From Bacteroidota bacterium (lineage in GTDB: Bacteria; Bacteroidota; Bacteroidia; Chitinophagales; Chitinophagaceae), in the NCBI GenBank assembly GCA_024640255.1, contig JAHEFI010000048.1:44063-108062 (forward strand): a DNA stretch of 64,000 nucleotides, given 5' to 3'. Below are positions 47,091-55,193 of this stretch, one piece after another. Under the pieces are notes generated by a model. That model saw nothing but the letters and a program-made list of their open reading frames with translations, did no database searches and was not told where the DNA came from. Position 1 is the stretch's first letter; every line of letters starts with the position of its first letter. A program made the position numbers and the translations under genes.

Positions 47091-47118
47091 AGTGGAGTCC
47101 TTTACAAGAGACTCCACT
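47091..47118 (-). terminator. Upstream hairpin of the pair after pnp, GAGTC type
   Basis: AGTGGAGTC (47091-47099) pairs exactly with GACTCCACT (47110-47118) across a 10-base loop. It has the GAGTC core of the hairpin family seen at folC, pafA-icd and dnaG. Confidence 0.7.
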
Positions 47119-47137
47119 TTGAAAAGGCTTGAAAAAA

Positions 47138-49288
47138 TTAAGCTTGAGGGCGATCTTCTCTTGGCGCTTGCTCAGGCTTAGGTAATAAAGCTTTATGGCT
47201 TAATTTGAATTTACCTGTCTTAGGATCCAAACCTACCAATTTAACCTTTACTTCGTCTCCTTCTTTGAAGATACCATCCATAGTCTCCAAACGCTTCCAG
47301 CTAATTTCACTAATGTGTAATAAACCTTGCTTGCCTGGCATGAATTCAACGAAAGCACCAAACTCTTTAATGCCTTTTACCACACCATCATAAACGTCTC
47401 CAATTTCTGGAACCGCAACGATACCGTTGATCCACTTAACAGCAGCATCTAAGCTTTCTTTATTAGCAGAGAAAATGCTTACTTCACCATGGTTATCTAC
47501 TTCTTCAATATTGATAGTAGCACCAGTTACTCTTTGCATTTCTTGTATAATCTTACCACCTGGTCCAATTACTGCACCAATAAATTCTTTATCGATGATT
47601 AATTTAACCATTCTTGGAGCATGAGGTTTCACATCTGCTCTTGCAGCTGGAATACACTCATACATCGCATCTAATATATGTAAGCGACCTTTCTTAGCTT
47701 GAGACAATGCTTCACGCATAATATCCATGCTTAAACCGTCTACTTTAATATCCATTTGAACACCACAGATACCGTCTTTTGTACCGGTTACTTTGAAGTC
47801 CATATCTCCTAAATGATCTTCATCACCTAAGATATCTGTTAAGATCGCATACTTTCCATCTTCTCTTGAAATTAATCCCATTGCCACACCACTCACGTGC
47901 TTTGGAACAGGAACACCTGCATCCATTAATGCTAGAGAACCAGCACAAACAGTTGCCATAGAAGAAGAACCATTTGATTCTAATATATCAGATACTACAC
48001 GCAATGTGTAAGGGAATACAGTGCTATCTGGTAACATTTGTTTTAAAGAACGTTGTGCCAAGTTACCATGACCTACTTCACGACGACCTACACCACGCAT
48101 CATTTTTACTTCACCAGTAGAGAATGGAGGGAAATTATAATGCAAGAAGAATTTTTGATATTCAGCACTTGCAGCAGTCTCCTGCATTAACTCATCTAAT
48201 TTAGTACCTAAAGTTACTGTAGTTAAAGATTGAGTTTCTCCTCTTGTAAATAAAGAAGATCCGTGTGGAGTGGGTAATGGTGAAGTTTCCATTGCTAATG
48301 GACGTACTTGATCTAACTGACGACCATCTAGACGAATACGACTATCCACAATCATATTTCTAACTACTTCCCATTTCAAATCTTCGTAGTACTTACCTGC
48401 TAATTTCTTTTGCAAGTCTGTAATCTCTGTTCCTAAATGTTCAATGATTTCTTTTTTCAATGCACTGAACGCATCACTACGCTCATGCTTAGCAGAACCC
48501 ATTCTTGCAATAGCATCTACTTTCGCAGTGGCGAAATCGTATACTTTTTTCTTGATCTCTTCGTCTTGTTCTGGTTTCTTATAATCACGCACTTCTGTAA
48601 TACCAACAATCTTTCTTAATTCAGCTTGTGCTTTAATTTGTTTTTTGATTGCTTCGTGTGCTAATTCTAAACACTCTACTAATTCTTCTTCAGAACATTC
48701 TTTCGCTTCACCTTCTACCATCATCAAGTTCTTTTCTGTAGCAGCAATGATGAATTCTAATTCGCAATTAGCTAATTGTGCTTTAGAAGGATTGATTACA
48801 AATTTGCCATCAATCTTTGCAATTCTTACTTCAGAAATAATTTCTTTAATAGGAATATTGGAAACAGCTAATGCAGCTGATGCAGCTAAACATGCTAATG
48901 AATCAGGCATTACATTCTCATCGCTAGAAACCAATGAGATTAATACTTGTACATCACATAAATAATCTTCTGGGAATAATGGTCTTAATGCACGGTCAAT
49001 TAAACGGCTAGTTAAGATTTCATAATCGTTTAATCTTGCTTCTCTCTTAAAGAAAGATCCTGGGATACGGCCTGCTGATGCAAACTTCTCTTGATAATCT
49101 ACGCTTAAAGGGAAAAAGTCTTGACCCTCTTTAGGATCTTTATTTGCAACTACTGTTGCCAATAAAATACAATTTCCTTGTCTTACGGTAACAGCTCCAT
49201 CTGCTTGACGAGCTAATTTACCTGTTTCTATAAATATTTCTTGTCCGGGATTTACCTCGAACTTCACTGATTTCGGTTGTGATAACAT
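47138..49288 (-). CDS. pnp: Polynucleotide phosphorylase Pnp
   Basis: A 716-residue 3'-5' exoribonuclease that degrades RNA with phosphate and can add tails in reverse. From the ATG at 49288 (MLSQPKSVKFEVNPG) it has two RNase PH domains (about 5-215 and 315-540), a KH domain with VIGPGGKIIQEMQ and an S1 domain beginning GDVYDGVVKGIKEFGAFVEF. The longer frame upstream starts with a TTG and adds 12 residues outside the family pattern. It follows rpsO on the same strand, the classical rpsO-pnp order, with a hairpin between them. Confidence 0.97.
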   Translation of the reverse strand: MLSQPKSVKFEVNPGQEIFIETGKLARQADGAVTVRQGNCILLATVVANKDPKEGQDFFPLSVDYQEKFASAGRIPGSFFKREARLNDYEILTSRLIDRALRPLFPEDYLCDVQVLISLVSSDENVMPDSLACLAASAALAVSNIPIKEIISEVRIAKIDGKFVINPSKAQLANCELEFIIAATEKNLMMVEGEAKECSEEELVECLELAHEAIKKQIKAQAELRKIVGITEVRDYKKPEQDEEIKKKVYDFATAKVDAIARMGSAKHERSDAFSALKKEIIEHLGTEITDLQKKLAGKYYEDLKWEVVRNMIVDSRIRLDGRQLDQVRPLAMETSPLPTPHGSSLFTRGETQSLTTVTLGTKLDELMQETAASAEYQKFFLHYNFPPFSTGEVKMMRGVGRREVGHGNLAQRSLKQMLPDSTVFPYTLRVVSDILESNGSSSMATVCAGSLALMDAGVPVPKHVSGVAMGLISREDGKYAILTDILGDEDHLGDMDFKVTGTKDGICGVQMDIKVDGLSMDIMREALSQAKKGRLHILDAMYECIPAARADVKPHAPRMVKLIIDKEFIGAVIGPGGKIIQEMQRVTGATINIEEVDNHGEVSIFSANKESLDAAVKWINGIVAVPEIGDVYDGVVKGIKEFGAFVEFMPGKQGLLHISEISWKRLETMDGIFKEGDEVKVKLVGLDPKTGKFKLSHKALLPKPEQAPREDRPQA

Positions 49289-49341
49289 TTTTAATTTTTT
49301 TGGTGTTGTAAGCAATGCAACCAAGGCATATAAACAACTAA

Positions 49342-49366
49342 TCCCAACCGTGGTGTACAGTTGGGA
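49342..49366 (-). ncRNA. Inverted repeat in the rpsO-pnp intergenic region
   Basis: TCCCAAC (49342-49348) pairs with GTTGGGA (49360-49366) across an 11-base loop. No T-run follows on the minus strand, so it is unlikely to be a simple terminator. In E. coli the same place holds a hairpin cut by RNase III that allows PNPase to repress its own mRNA; a similar role here is inferred from position only. Confidence 0.4.
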
Positions 49367-49389
49367 CAGCTATTATAAGATGTTCTTGA

Positions 49390-49662
49390 TTATTTTCTTA
49401 AGCCTAATTTCTCAATTAGTGCGCGGTAACCAGTAAGGTTATGTTTTTGTAAATAAACCAATAAACGCTTACGCTGACCCACTAATTGCATTAAACCTCT
49501 CTGAGTAGAGTGATCTTTATGATTTGCTTTTAAGTGACCAGAGATATGCGCAATACGTTCTGTTAAGTAGGCGATTTGACCTTCAATAGAACCTGTGTTG
49601 GTTGCTTTTCCACCAAATTCAGCAAAAATGCTTGCTTTTTTCTCTTTTGTTAATGTAGACAT
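49390..49662 (-). CDS. rpsO: 30S ribosomal protein S15
   Basis: A 90-residue primary 16S rRNA-binding protein. From the ATG at 49662 it reads MSTLTKEKKASIF, then FGGKATNTGSIEGQIAYLTERI, HLKANHKDHSTQRGLMQLVGQRKRLLVYL and a final GYRALIEKLGLRK. The few extra residues of an upstream frame are basic and not part of the family. A good promoter lies 62-93 bases upstream, and pnp follows downstream. Confidence 0.97.
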   Translation of the reverse strand: MSTLTKEKKASIFAEFGGKATNTGSIEGQIAYLTERIAHISGHLKANHKDHSTQRGLMQLVGQRKRLLVYLQKHNLTGYRALIEKLGLRK

Positions 49663-49679
49663 GTAAAACTTCTTTTTTT

Positions 49680-49698
49680 GCAACTAACTGTTAGCTGC
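49680..49698 (-). promoter_or_regulatory. Inverted repeat in the rpsO leader
   Basis: GCAACTAAC (49680-49688) and GTTAGCTGC (49690-49698) form a stem with one mismatch around a single base, so in RNA it would open to a small loop. It lies in the leader, 18 bases before the rpsO start. S15 is known to regulate its own mRNA by leader structures in other bacteria; this is a candidate only. Confidence 0.35.
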
Positions 49699-49723
49699 GG
49701 TTTTATTTCATTTATTTCGGCTG

Positions 49724-49755
49724 CAAAGATAAGGAAAAAGGCCTGAACTAATCAA
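49724..49755 (-). promoter_or_regulatory. Bacteroidota-type promoter of rpsO
   Basis: On the minus strand TTG (plus 49753-49755) and TATCTTTG (plus 49724-49731) are 21 bases apart, matching the -33/-7 consensus. The -33 element overlaps the 3' end of the lolA-like gene. The leader would be about 55 bases long. Confidence 0.75.
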
Positions 49756-50371
49756 ATATTTCCGCGTTCTTTGGGTATTTTGCCCTGTTAAATAGGAATA
49801 TTTTGTCGTTCAAGCTAGCCGAGTAATTAATGGAGCTCACTTTAACATCGGTCATGTTATTGCTTTTGTCCAAAATTAAGGCACTGGATAAGGCAGATTG
49901 CTGCTTGTTTATCACCAACGTCACTTTTTGGAAGCTTTTACGCTTGTCTATAGGGTATAATTCAATGGTTGCTTTGGCATTATCTTGAGATAATAACTTG
50001 AAATTGAAGTCTTTATCGTAATTACCTGATAATAATTTTTGAGGGCTTAGGGTTTGATCAGACTCGGCTACATTGGACTTTGAAATACTGTTTACCCCAT
50101 CAAAATTGTAAATATTCACCCCGTCGCAAAGGATCTCCATTTTGCCTTCTTTCAGTAGGTATTTCTCCCCTTTCATCTGAAGGGCAATTTGCTTGGAACC
50201 CAAACTTTTACCTTTATTGTTCTTGGAAGTAAGGGTGATACTGACCATTATACCTTTAGAAGCCTTTACTTTAGCCCCAATTTGATCTAATATTTGCTTA
50301 GCAATAGCGTCTTTTTGTGCTGAAGCAGCTAAAGACAAAAAGGTAAATACACTTAATATAAAGGTTTTCAT
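49748..50371 (-). CDS. lolA: LolA-like periplasmic lipoprotein carrier
   Basis: A 207-residue exported protein with a signal peptide ending AASAQ (residues 15-19). The mature domain follows the LolA fold pattern: repeated strands with KGIMVSITLTSKNN, KYLLKEGKMEILCDGVNIYNFD and a C-terminal LNDKIFLFNRAKYP. LolA ferries lipoproteins from the inner to the outer membrane. The position directly after ftsK (44-base gap) is the classical ftsK-lolA order. Bacteroidota forms are divergent, so the exact role is inferred. Confidence 0.82.
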   Translation of the reverse strand: MKTFILSVFTFLSLAASAQKDAIAKQILDQIGAKVKASKGIMVSITLTSKNNKGKSLGSKQIALQMKGEKYLLKEGKMEILCDGVNIYNFDGVNSISKSNVAESDQTLSPQKLLSGNYDKDFNFKLLSQDNAKATIELYPIDKRKSFQKVTLVINKQQSALSSALILDKSNNMTDVKVSSINYSASLNDKIFLFNRAKYPKNAEIFD

Positions 50372-50415
50372 AGGGGGCCTGGTTGCTTTGATACGCCAAA
50401 AATAATCAATGTTAT

Positions 50416-52929
50416 CTAAAGATTTTGCAAAAAATCATGCAATTCAGCATCCGTTTTATACAAAACCTCCCTAGGTTTACTACCCTGACTTGGCCCCACA
50501 ATACCAGCAGACTCTAATTGATCCATTAATCTACCCGCTCTATTGTAACCTAATTTCATTCTTCTTTGAATTAATGAAGTAGAACCCATTTGTGCACTCA
50601 CAATTAATTTAGCTGCATCTTCAAATAAAGCATCTCTTTCATTAGGGTCAAATCCACCACCTGCATCCATGTCTTTCTCATCAATGTATTCTGGTAATAA
50701 AAATGCTTGAGGATACCCTTTTTGTTCTGCAATAAAATTACAAACTCTATCCACTTCTGGTGTATCTACAAAAGCACACTGCAAACGTGTAATCTCTCCA
50801 TTATAACTCACTAACATATCCCCTTTACCAATTAATTGCTCCGCACCACCCGCATCTAAAATGGTTCTACTATCTACTTTACTAGAAACCTTAAATGCAA
50901 TACGCGCAGGGAAATTGGCTTTAATGGTACCAGTAATAATATTCACTGAAGGTCTTTGTGTAGCAATAATTAAGTGAATACCTACTGCACGAGCTAATTG
51001 AGCTAAACGCGCAATTGGCATCTCTACTTCTTTACCAGCCGTCATAATTAAATCAGCAAACTCATCCACTACTAAAACAATGAATGGTAAATATTGATGT
51101 CCTTTTTCTGGATTTAATTTTCTTGCAGTAAATTTCTCATTGTATTCTTTGATATTTCTACAACCCGCTTCTTTTAATAAATCATATCGATTATCCATCT
51201 CAATACATAATGCATTTAATGTATTGATTACTTTTTTGGTATCTGTGATAATCGCATCTTCTTCTCCTGGAAGTTTAGCTAAGAAATGTTTTTCAATAAC
51301 TCGGTATAAACTTAATTCCACTTTCTTAGGATCCACCATCACAAACTTTAATTGAGATGGATGTTTCTTATATAACAATGAAACTAAAATAGCATTTAAT
51401 CCAACTGATTTACCTTGTCCTGTAGCTCCTGCCATTAATAAGTGTGGCATGCTGGCTAGATCTACGATAAAGTTTTCATTATCAATTTTCTTTCCAATGG
51501 CAATAGGTAAAGAGAAAGTACTTGATTGAAATTTTTCACTTGCCAATAAGGTTTTCATACTCACCACAGACTTGCGAATATTAGGTACTTCAATACCAAT
51601 GGTACCCTTTCCAGGAATAGGTGCAATAATACGAATACCTAAAGCTGCTAAGCTTAATGCAATATCGTCTTCTAAGTTTTTAATTCTGCTAATACGAACA
51701 CCAGGTGCAGGAACAATCTCATATAATGTAACTGTTGGTCCAACTGTTGCAGTAATTCTTTGAATAGCAATATCATAATTTTTTAGCGTAGCAATAATTT
51801 GATTCTTGTACATCTCCAACTCTTCTGGATCTTGTACAATTTTTTCAGAACCATGCGTTTCTAATAAATTAAGATGGGGATACTTGTAATTCTTTAAATC
51901 TAAAGTAGCATCATATTTGGTTGCTAAAGAACCTACACTGGCTACCACCGCTTCTTTAGTGGATTCATTTATTTCTAAATCCAGGTCTTCTAATAATTCA
52001 TCATCAAAATCTTCAGGCTCAGCTTCTTCTTCATCAAAGTCTAGTGTTTTTTTTTCCTCGGCATCCATATCCAACTCTTGCTCAGGCTCCAAACTCAATT
52101 CATCAATAAACAATTTAGGCCCTAATGGATCTTCAACTATTTCATCAGTCTCTGGCATAATTACACTAATGCCAGTATCATTCTTTAAGGTATTACCTGT
52201 TGTAGCGACTGGTTCAACAGGTGCATTTAAATCCCATTCTTGTTTCACTGCTTCTTCAGTGTCTTCACTAATAAACTCCGCCTCTTTTTTCTTAGGTAAT
52301 AAACCCTCGAAATTAGGCACATTGAAACTTGGATTAAATCTCCATATGATAAAACTAAATCCGGCAACCAATAAAATAGCACCTGTACCAAAACTTCCTA
52401 CCCACTTGATCAACCAAGTGCTACTATATTCGCCCAATGCACCTCCCCATGAAAAAGCAGCGCTAGGTGTTACAAAAGCAAAGCAAGTACTTAACACCAA
52501 TAAGCCAACTAAAACATATCTAAAATTGCGCCATAAACTAAAAATGGGCTTAGTGAAAAACAGATTCACACCAAGTACAAAAAAGAAACTACATAAAAGA
52601 TAAGCAGCTACACCAAAGCCATTAAACATAATTTGATATGCTACAAATGCTCCAAGGTATCCTAATAAATTATTGGCTTTAACATCATTGATCGAAAATA
52701 ATTGTGTTCTCCATAACTGGACCATATCCTGGTCATCCTGCCAAGTAAATAAATAAGAAGTAAAAGCAACAAATAAAAACAAGGTAAATAGAAGGGATAT
52801 TGCTCCTAAGATTTTTGAAGTACGCTCATCTTTCACTACTTCGGTTACATTGATTGCAGCTTCTTTATCAGGATTTAAATTCTCTTGATTTAGTTTGGGT
52901 TCTTTCTTTGTTCTAAGCGTATTTGCCAT
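50416..52929 (-). CDS. ftsK: DNA translocase FtsK
   Basis: An 837-residue septal DNA pump for chromosome segregation. Four or five N-terminal helices (about 40-200) anchor it; an acidic linker (about 215-335, rich in Glu and Asp) follows; the motor has Walker A GATGQGKSV (around residue 500) and Walker B FIVLVVDEFADL; and the C-terminal winged-helix gamma domain (SAQMGSTSLIQRRMKLGYNRAGRLMDQLE) reads orienting sequences and contacts XerD. The linker is shorter than in E. coli. Confidence 0.96.
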   Translation of the reverse strand: MANTLRTKKEPKLNQENLNPDKEAAINVTEVVKDERTSKILGAISLLFTLFLFVAFTSYLFTWQDDQDMVQLWRTQLFSINDVKANNLLGYLGAFVAYQIMFNGFGVAAYLLCSFFFVLGVNLFFTKPIFSLWRNFRYVLVGLLVLSTCFAFVTPSAAFSWGGALGEYSSTWLIKWVGSFGTGAILLVAGFSFIIWRFNPSFNVPNFEGLLPKKKEAEFISEDTEEAVKQEWDLNAPVEPVATTGNTLKNDTGISVIMPETDEIVEDPLGPKLFIDELSLEPEQELDMDAEEKKTLDFDEEEAEPEDFDDELLEDLDLEINESTKEAVVASVGSLATKYDATLDLKNYKYPHLNLLETHGSEKIVQDPEELEMYKNQIIATLKNYDIAIQRITATVGPTVTLYEIVPAPGVRISRIKNLEDDIALSLAALGIRIIAPIPGKGTIGIEVPNIRKSVVSMKTLLASEKFQSSTFSLPIAIGKKIDNENFIVDLASMPHLLMAGATGQGKSVGLNAILVSLLYKKHPSQLKFVMVDPKKVELSLYRVIEKHFLAKLPGEEDAIITDTKKVINTLNALCIEMDNRYDLLKEAGCRNIKEYNEKFTARKLNPEKGHQYLPFIVLVVDEFADLIMTAGKEVEMPIARLAQLARAVGIHLIIATQRPSVNIITGTIKANFPARIAFKVSSKVDSRTILDAGGAEQLIGKGDMLVSYNGEITRLQCAFVDTPEVDRVCNFIAEQKGYPQAFLLPEYIDEKDMDAGGGFDPNERDALFEDAAKLIVSAQMGSTSLIQRRMKLGYNRAGRLMDQLESAGIVGPSQGSKPREVLYKTDAELHDFLQNL

Positions 52930-53008
52930 GATAACAAATATAAGTTATCCCAAATTCACTGAAAAGCTTTTTTAGGCAATGTGCAAAAAGGGAAAAAGGA
53001 GCCCTAAG

Positions 53009-53386
53009 TTATCCACGATATGCAGCCATACCCCAACAAAACCAGCCTGAAATAAAAAACAATCCACCAATGGGTGTGACAGGTCCAATCCAAGCGCCTA
53101 ATGTAAATGGCAAAATGGAATTGGTAGCAATTAAGTATAAAGATCCACTGAATAAAATAATACCAATTGTCAATGCCCATGCTGCTCTTTTGGTCCAAGT
53201 ATTTTGCGTTACAAGTGATAGTACAATTAATGCAATAGCATGTATAAGTTGATATCTCACCCCCGTTTCGAATATGGGTAATCTATCTGCTGGCAATACT
53301 TCTTTCAAAGCGTGTGCTCCAAATGCGCCCAGTATTACTGCTAATCCTGCGAAAATAATTCCTCTTAATTGAATGGACTTATTCAT
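53009..53386 (-). CDS. DUF423-family membrane protein
   Basis: A 125-residue protein with four membrane helices and the family's GAFGAHALKE motif followed by FETGVRYQLIHAIALI. The function is not known. It overlaps the end of the upstream aroK gene by 8 bases, so it is part of an aroK-DUF423 unit. The ftsK start lies 79 bases further on. Confidence 0.9.
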   Translation of the reverse strand: MNKSIQLRGIIFAGLAVILGAFGAHALKEVLPADRLPIFETGVRYQLIHAIALIVLSLVTQNTWTKRAAWALTIGIILFSGSLYLIATNSILPFTLGAWIGPVTPIGGLFFISGWFCWGMAAYRG

Positions 53387-53894
53387 GTTGACTAATCAAT
53401 TGCTTTAGTTTAGTATCCGTGATTTGATCTGAGCTTAATCTATAATTTGCTTGACTATAAAAACTATGTCTCTCTATTAATTTACCCTGAATGAATTTTG
53501 TTAATTCCTCTTCATTTAAATTAGCAATTAAAGGGCGATGTGCTTTTTCATCAATCAATCTTTTTACAATAACCTCAACTGATTCATCTAGCCAAATCAC
53601 AATACCCTCTTTTTTCATCCAAGCCATGTTGTCTTGAAAACAAGGAGTACCGCCACCTGTAGCAAGTACATATTTTTTCTTTTCTTTAAACCATCTTAAA
53701 ATTTTGGCCTCCATTTTTCTGAATTGCTCTTCCCCATCTTCAGCAAATATTTCAGAAATGGTTTTTTCTTCATTCATCTCAATTAAATGGTCTAAATCAT
53801 AACCTGCTGATTTAATCCATTTAGCAATTTTTTTTGTCCAGTAAGATTTACCCGAACCCATCATGCCCACTAAAAATATCTTTTCTGCTGCCAT
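53379..53894 (-). CDS. aroK: Shikimate kinase AroK
   Basis: A 171-residue P-loop kinase that phosphorylates shikimate in aromatic amino-acid synthesis. The Walker A loop is GMMGSGKSYW; substrate binding is shown by DLDHLIEMNEEKTISEIFAEDGEEQFRKMEAKIL and the ATGGGTPC loop; the lid has EKAHRPLI. The length is typical. It lies 21 bases after the acyl-CoA dehydrogenase gene on the same strand. Confidence 0.95.
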   Translation of the reverse strand: MAAEKIFLVGMMGSGKSYWTKKIAKWIKSAGYDLDHLIEMNEEKTISEIFAEDGEEQFRKMEAKILRWFKEKKKYVLATGGGTPCFQDNMAWMKKEGIVIWLDESVEVIVKRLIDEKAHRPLIANLNEEELTKFIQGKLIERHSFYSQANYRLSSDQITDTKLKQLISQHE

Positions 53895-53915
53895 GTCTAT
53901 TTCAACTTTTAGAAC

Positions 53916-55100
53916 TTATTTAAATGCATTAAAACCTGTTATCTCCATTCCGGTGATTAATAAATGAATATCATGAGTTCCTTCATAAGTGATTACACTT
54001 TCTAAATTCATCATATGTCGCATAACAGAATATTCTCCTGTAATACCCATGCCACCCAAGATTTGTCTTGCCGATCTAGCAATATTGGTTGCTATTTCAC
54101 AACTATTTCTTTTAGCCATACTAATTTGTGCAGGAGTTGCTCTTCCTTCGTTCATTAGCACACCTAAACGCCAAACCATTAATTGTGCTTTGGTAATTTC
54201 TGTTACCATTTCAGCTAATTTCTTTTGTTGTAATTGAAAAGCACCAATAGGCTTGTCAAATTGAATTCTTTCTTTGCTATATCTTAATGCCGTATCATAA
54301 CAATCCATGGCTGCACCCAAAGCACCCCATGCTATTCCATATCTAGCTTTACTTAAACAACCTAAAGGCCCTTTCAGTCCAATTACATTTGGTAAAATAT
54401 TTTCTTTGGGCACTTTCACATTATCAAACACCAATTCTCCCGTAGCACTTGCTCTTAAACTCCATTTACCATGAGTAGTAGGTGTTGTAAAACCTTCCAT
54501 ACCTCGCTCCACTATGACCCCTTGAATTTTACCTTCTTCATTTTTTGCCCATACCACTGCAATATCTGCAAATGGCGCATTACTAATCCACATTTTAGAA
54601 CCATTCAAGATTACATGATCCCCTGCGTCTTTAATGTTGGTTAACATCCCTGAAGGGTTTGATCCATGATCTGGTTCTGTTAAACCAAAGCATCCTAAAT
54701 ATTCTCCAGATGCTAATTTGGGTAAATACTTTTTCTTTTGTGCCTCACTACCATATGCATATATAGGAAACATCACTAAAGAGCCTTGTACACTTGCAGT
54801 ACTTCTTACACCACTATCTCCTCTTTCTAATTCTTGCATCATTATACCATAACTGATATAATCCAAACCTCCTCCTCCATATTCCACCGGTACCGTTGGA
54901 CCAAAAACGCCTAGGTCTCCTAATTGCTTAACAATCTGTTGGGGGAATTCTGCTCTTTGCGCATAGTCTTCAATGATGGGAGAAATTTCTTTTTTCACAT
55001 AATCTCTTACAGCAGTTCTCACCATTAAATGTTCTTCGCTTAACAATTCATCTAATTGATAATGATCTGGGGATTCAAATAAATCTGCTCTAACTGCCAT
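53916..55100 (-). CDS. gcdH: Acyl-CoA dehydrogenase, probably glutaryl-CoA dehydrogenase
   Basis: A 394-residue FAD enzyme. It follows the glutaryl-CoA dehydrogenase pattern: DSGVRSTASVQGSLVM with the arginine that binds the distal carboxylate, LTEPDHGSNPSGM, the FAD/substrate segment KMWISNAPFADIAVVWAK, and the catalytic glutamate in ITYEGTHDIHLL. It would convert glutaryl-CoA to crotonyl-CoA in lysine or tryptophan degradation. A palindrome overlaps its promoter region. Other genes of the pathway are not adjacent. Confidence 0.87.
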   Translation of the reverse strand: MAVRADLFESPDHYQLDELLSEEHLMVRTAVRDYVKKEISPIIEDYAQRAEFPQQIVKQLGDLGVFGPTVPVEYGGGGLDYISYGIMMQELERGDSGVRSTASVQGSLVMFPIYAYGSEAQKKKYLPKLASGEYLGCFGLTEPDHGSNPSGMLTNIKDAGDHVILNGSKMWISNAPFADIAVVWAKNEEGKIQGVIVERGMEGFTTPTTHGKWSLRASATGELVFDNVKVPKENILPNVIGLKGPLGCLSKARYGIAWGALGAAMDCYDTALRYSKERIQFDKPIGAFQLQQKKLAEMVTEITKAQLMVWRLGVLMNEGRATPAQISMAKRNSCEIATNIARSARQILGGMGITGEYSVMRHMMNLESVITYEGTHDIHLLITGMEITGFNAFK

Positions 55101-55131
55101 AACTAATAAATTTTGTGTTTGAATTCTGATA

Positions 55132-55161
55132 CAAATCTAAGTCAAACTAACTTGAGTTAGT
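55132..55161 (-). promoter_or_regulatory. gcdH promoter element with overlapping palindrome
   Basis: On the minus strand TAGATTTG (plus 55132-55139) fits the -7 consensus, 32 bases before the ATG. Immediately upstream ACTAACT (55146-55152) and AGTTAGT (55155-55161) form a perfect inverted repeat with a 2-base spacer, where the -33 region should be. It could be a repressor operator for gcdH and perhaps for the divergent symporter gene, which starts 33 bases further on. Confidence 0.5.
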
Positions 55162-55193
55162 AATTTCTCAAAAAAAATGTCTATTTTAATAAA

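Noticed and set aside
51917..52603. A 228-codon serine-rich frame on the plus strand
   Set aside because: It is antisense to the acidic linker and N-terminal region of ftsK; Glu/Asp codons read backwards give Ser and Phe. No start signal or family match.
53005..53020. TTATCCACG, similar to a DnaA box
   Set aside because: It is part of the 3' coding end and stop codon of the DUF423 gene and stands alone.
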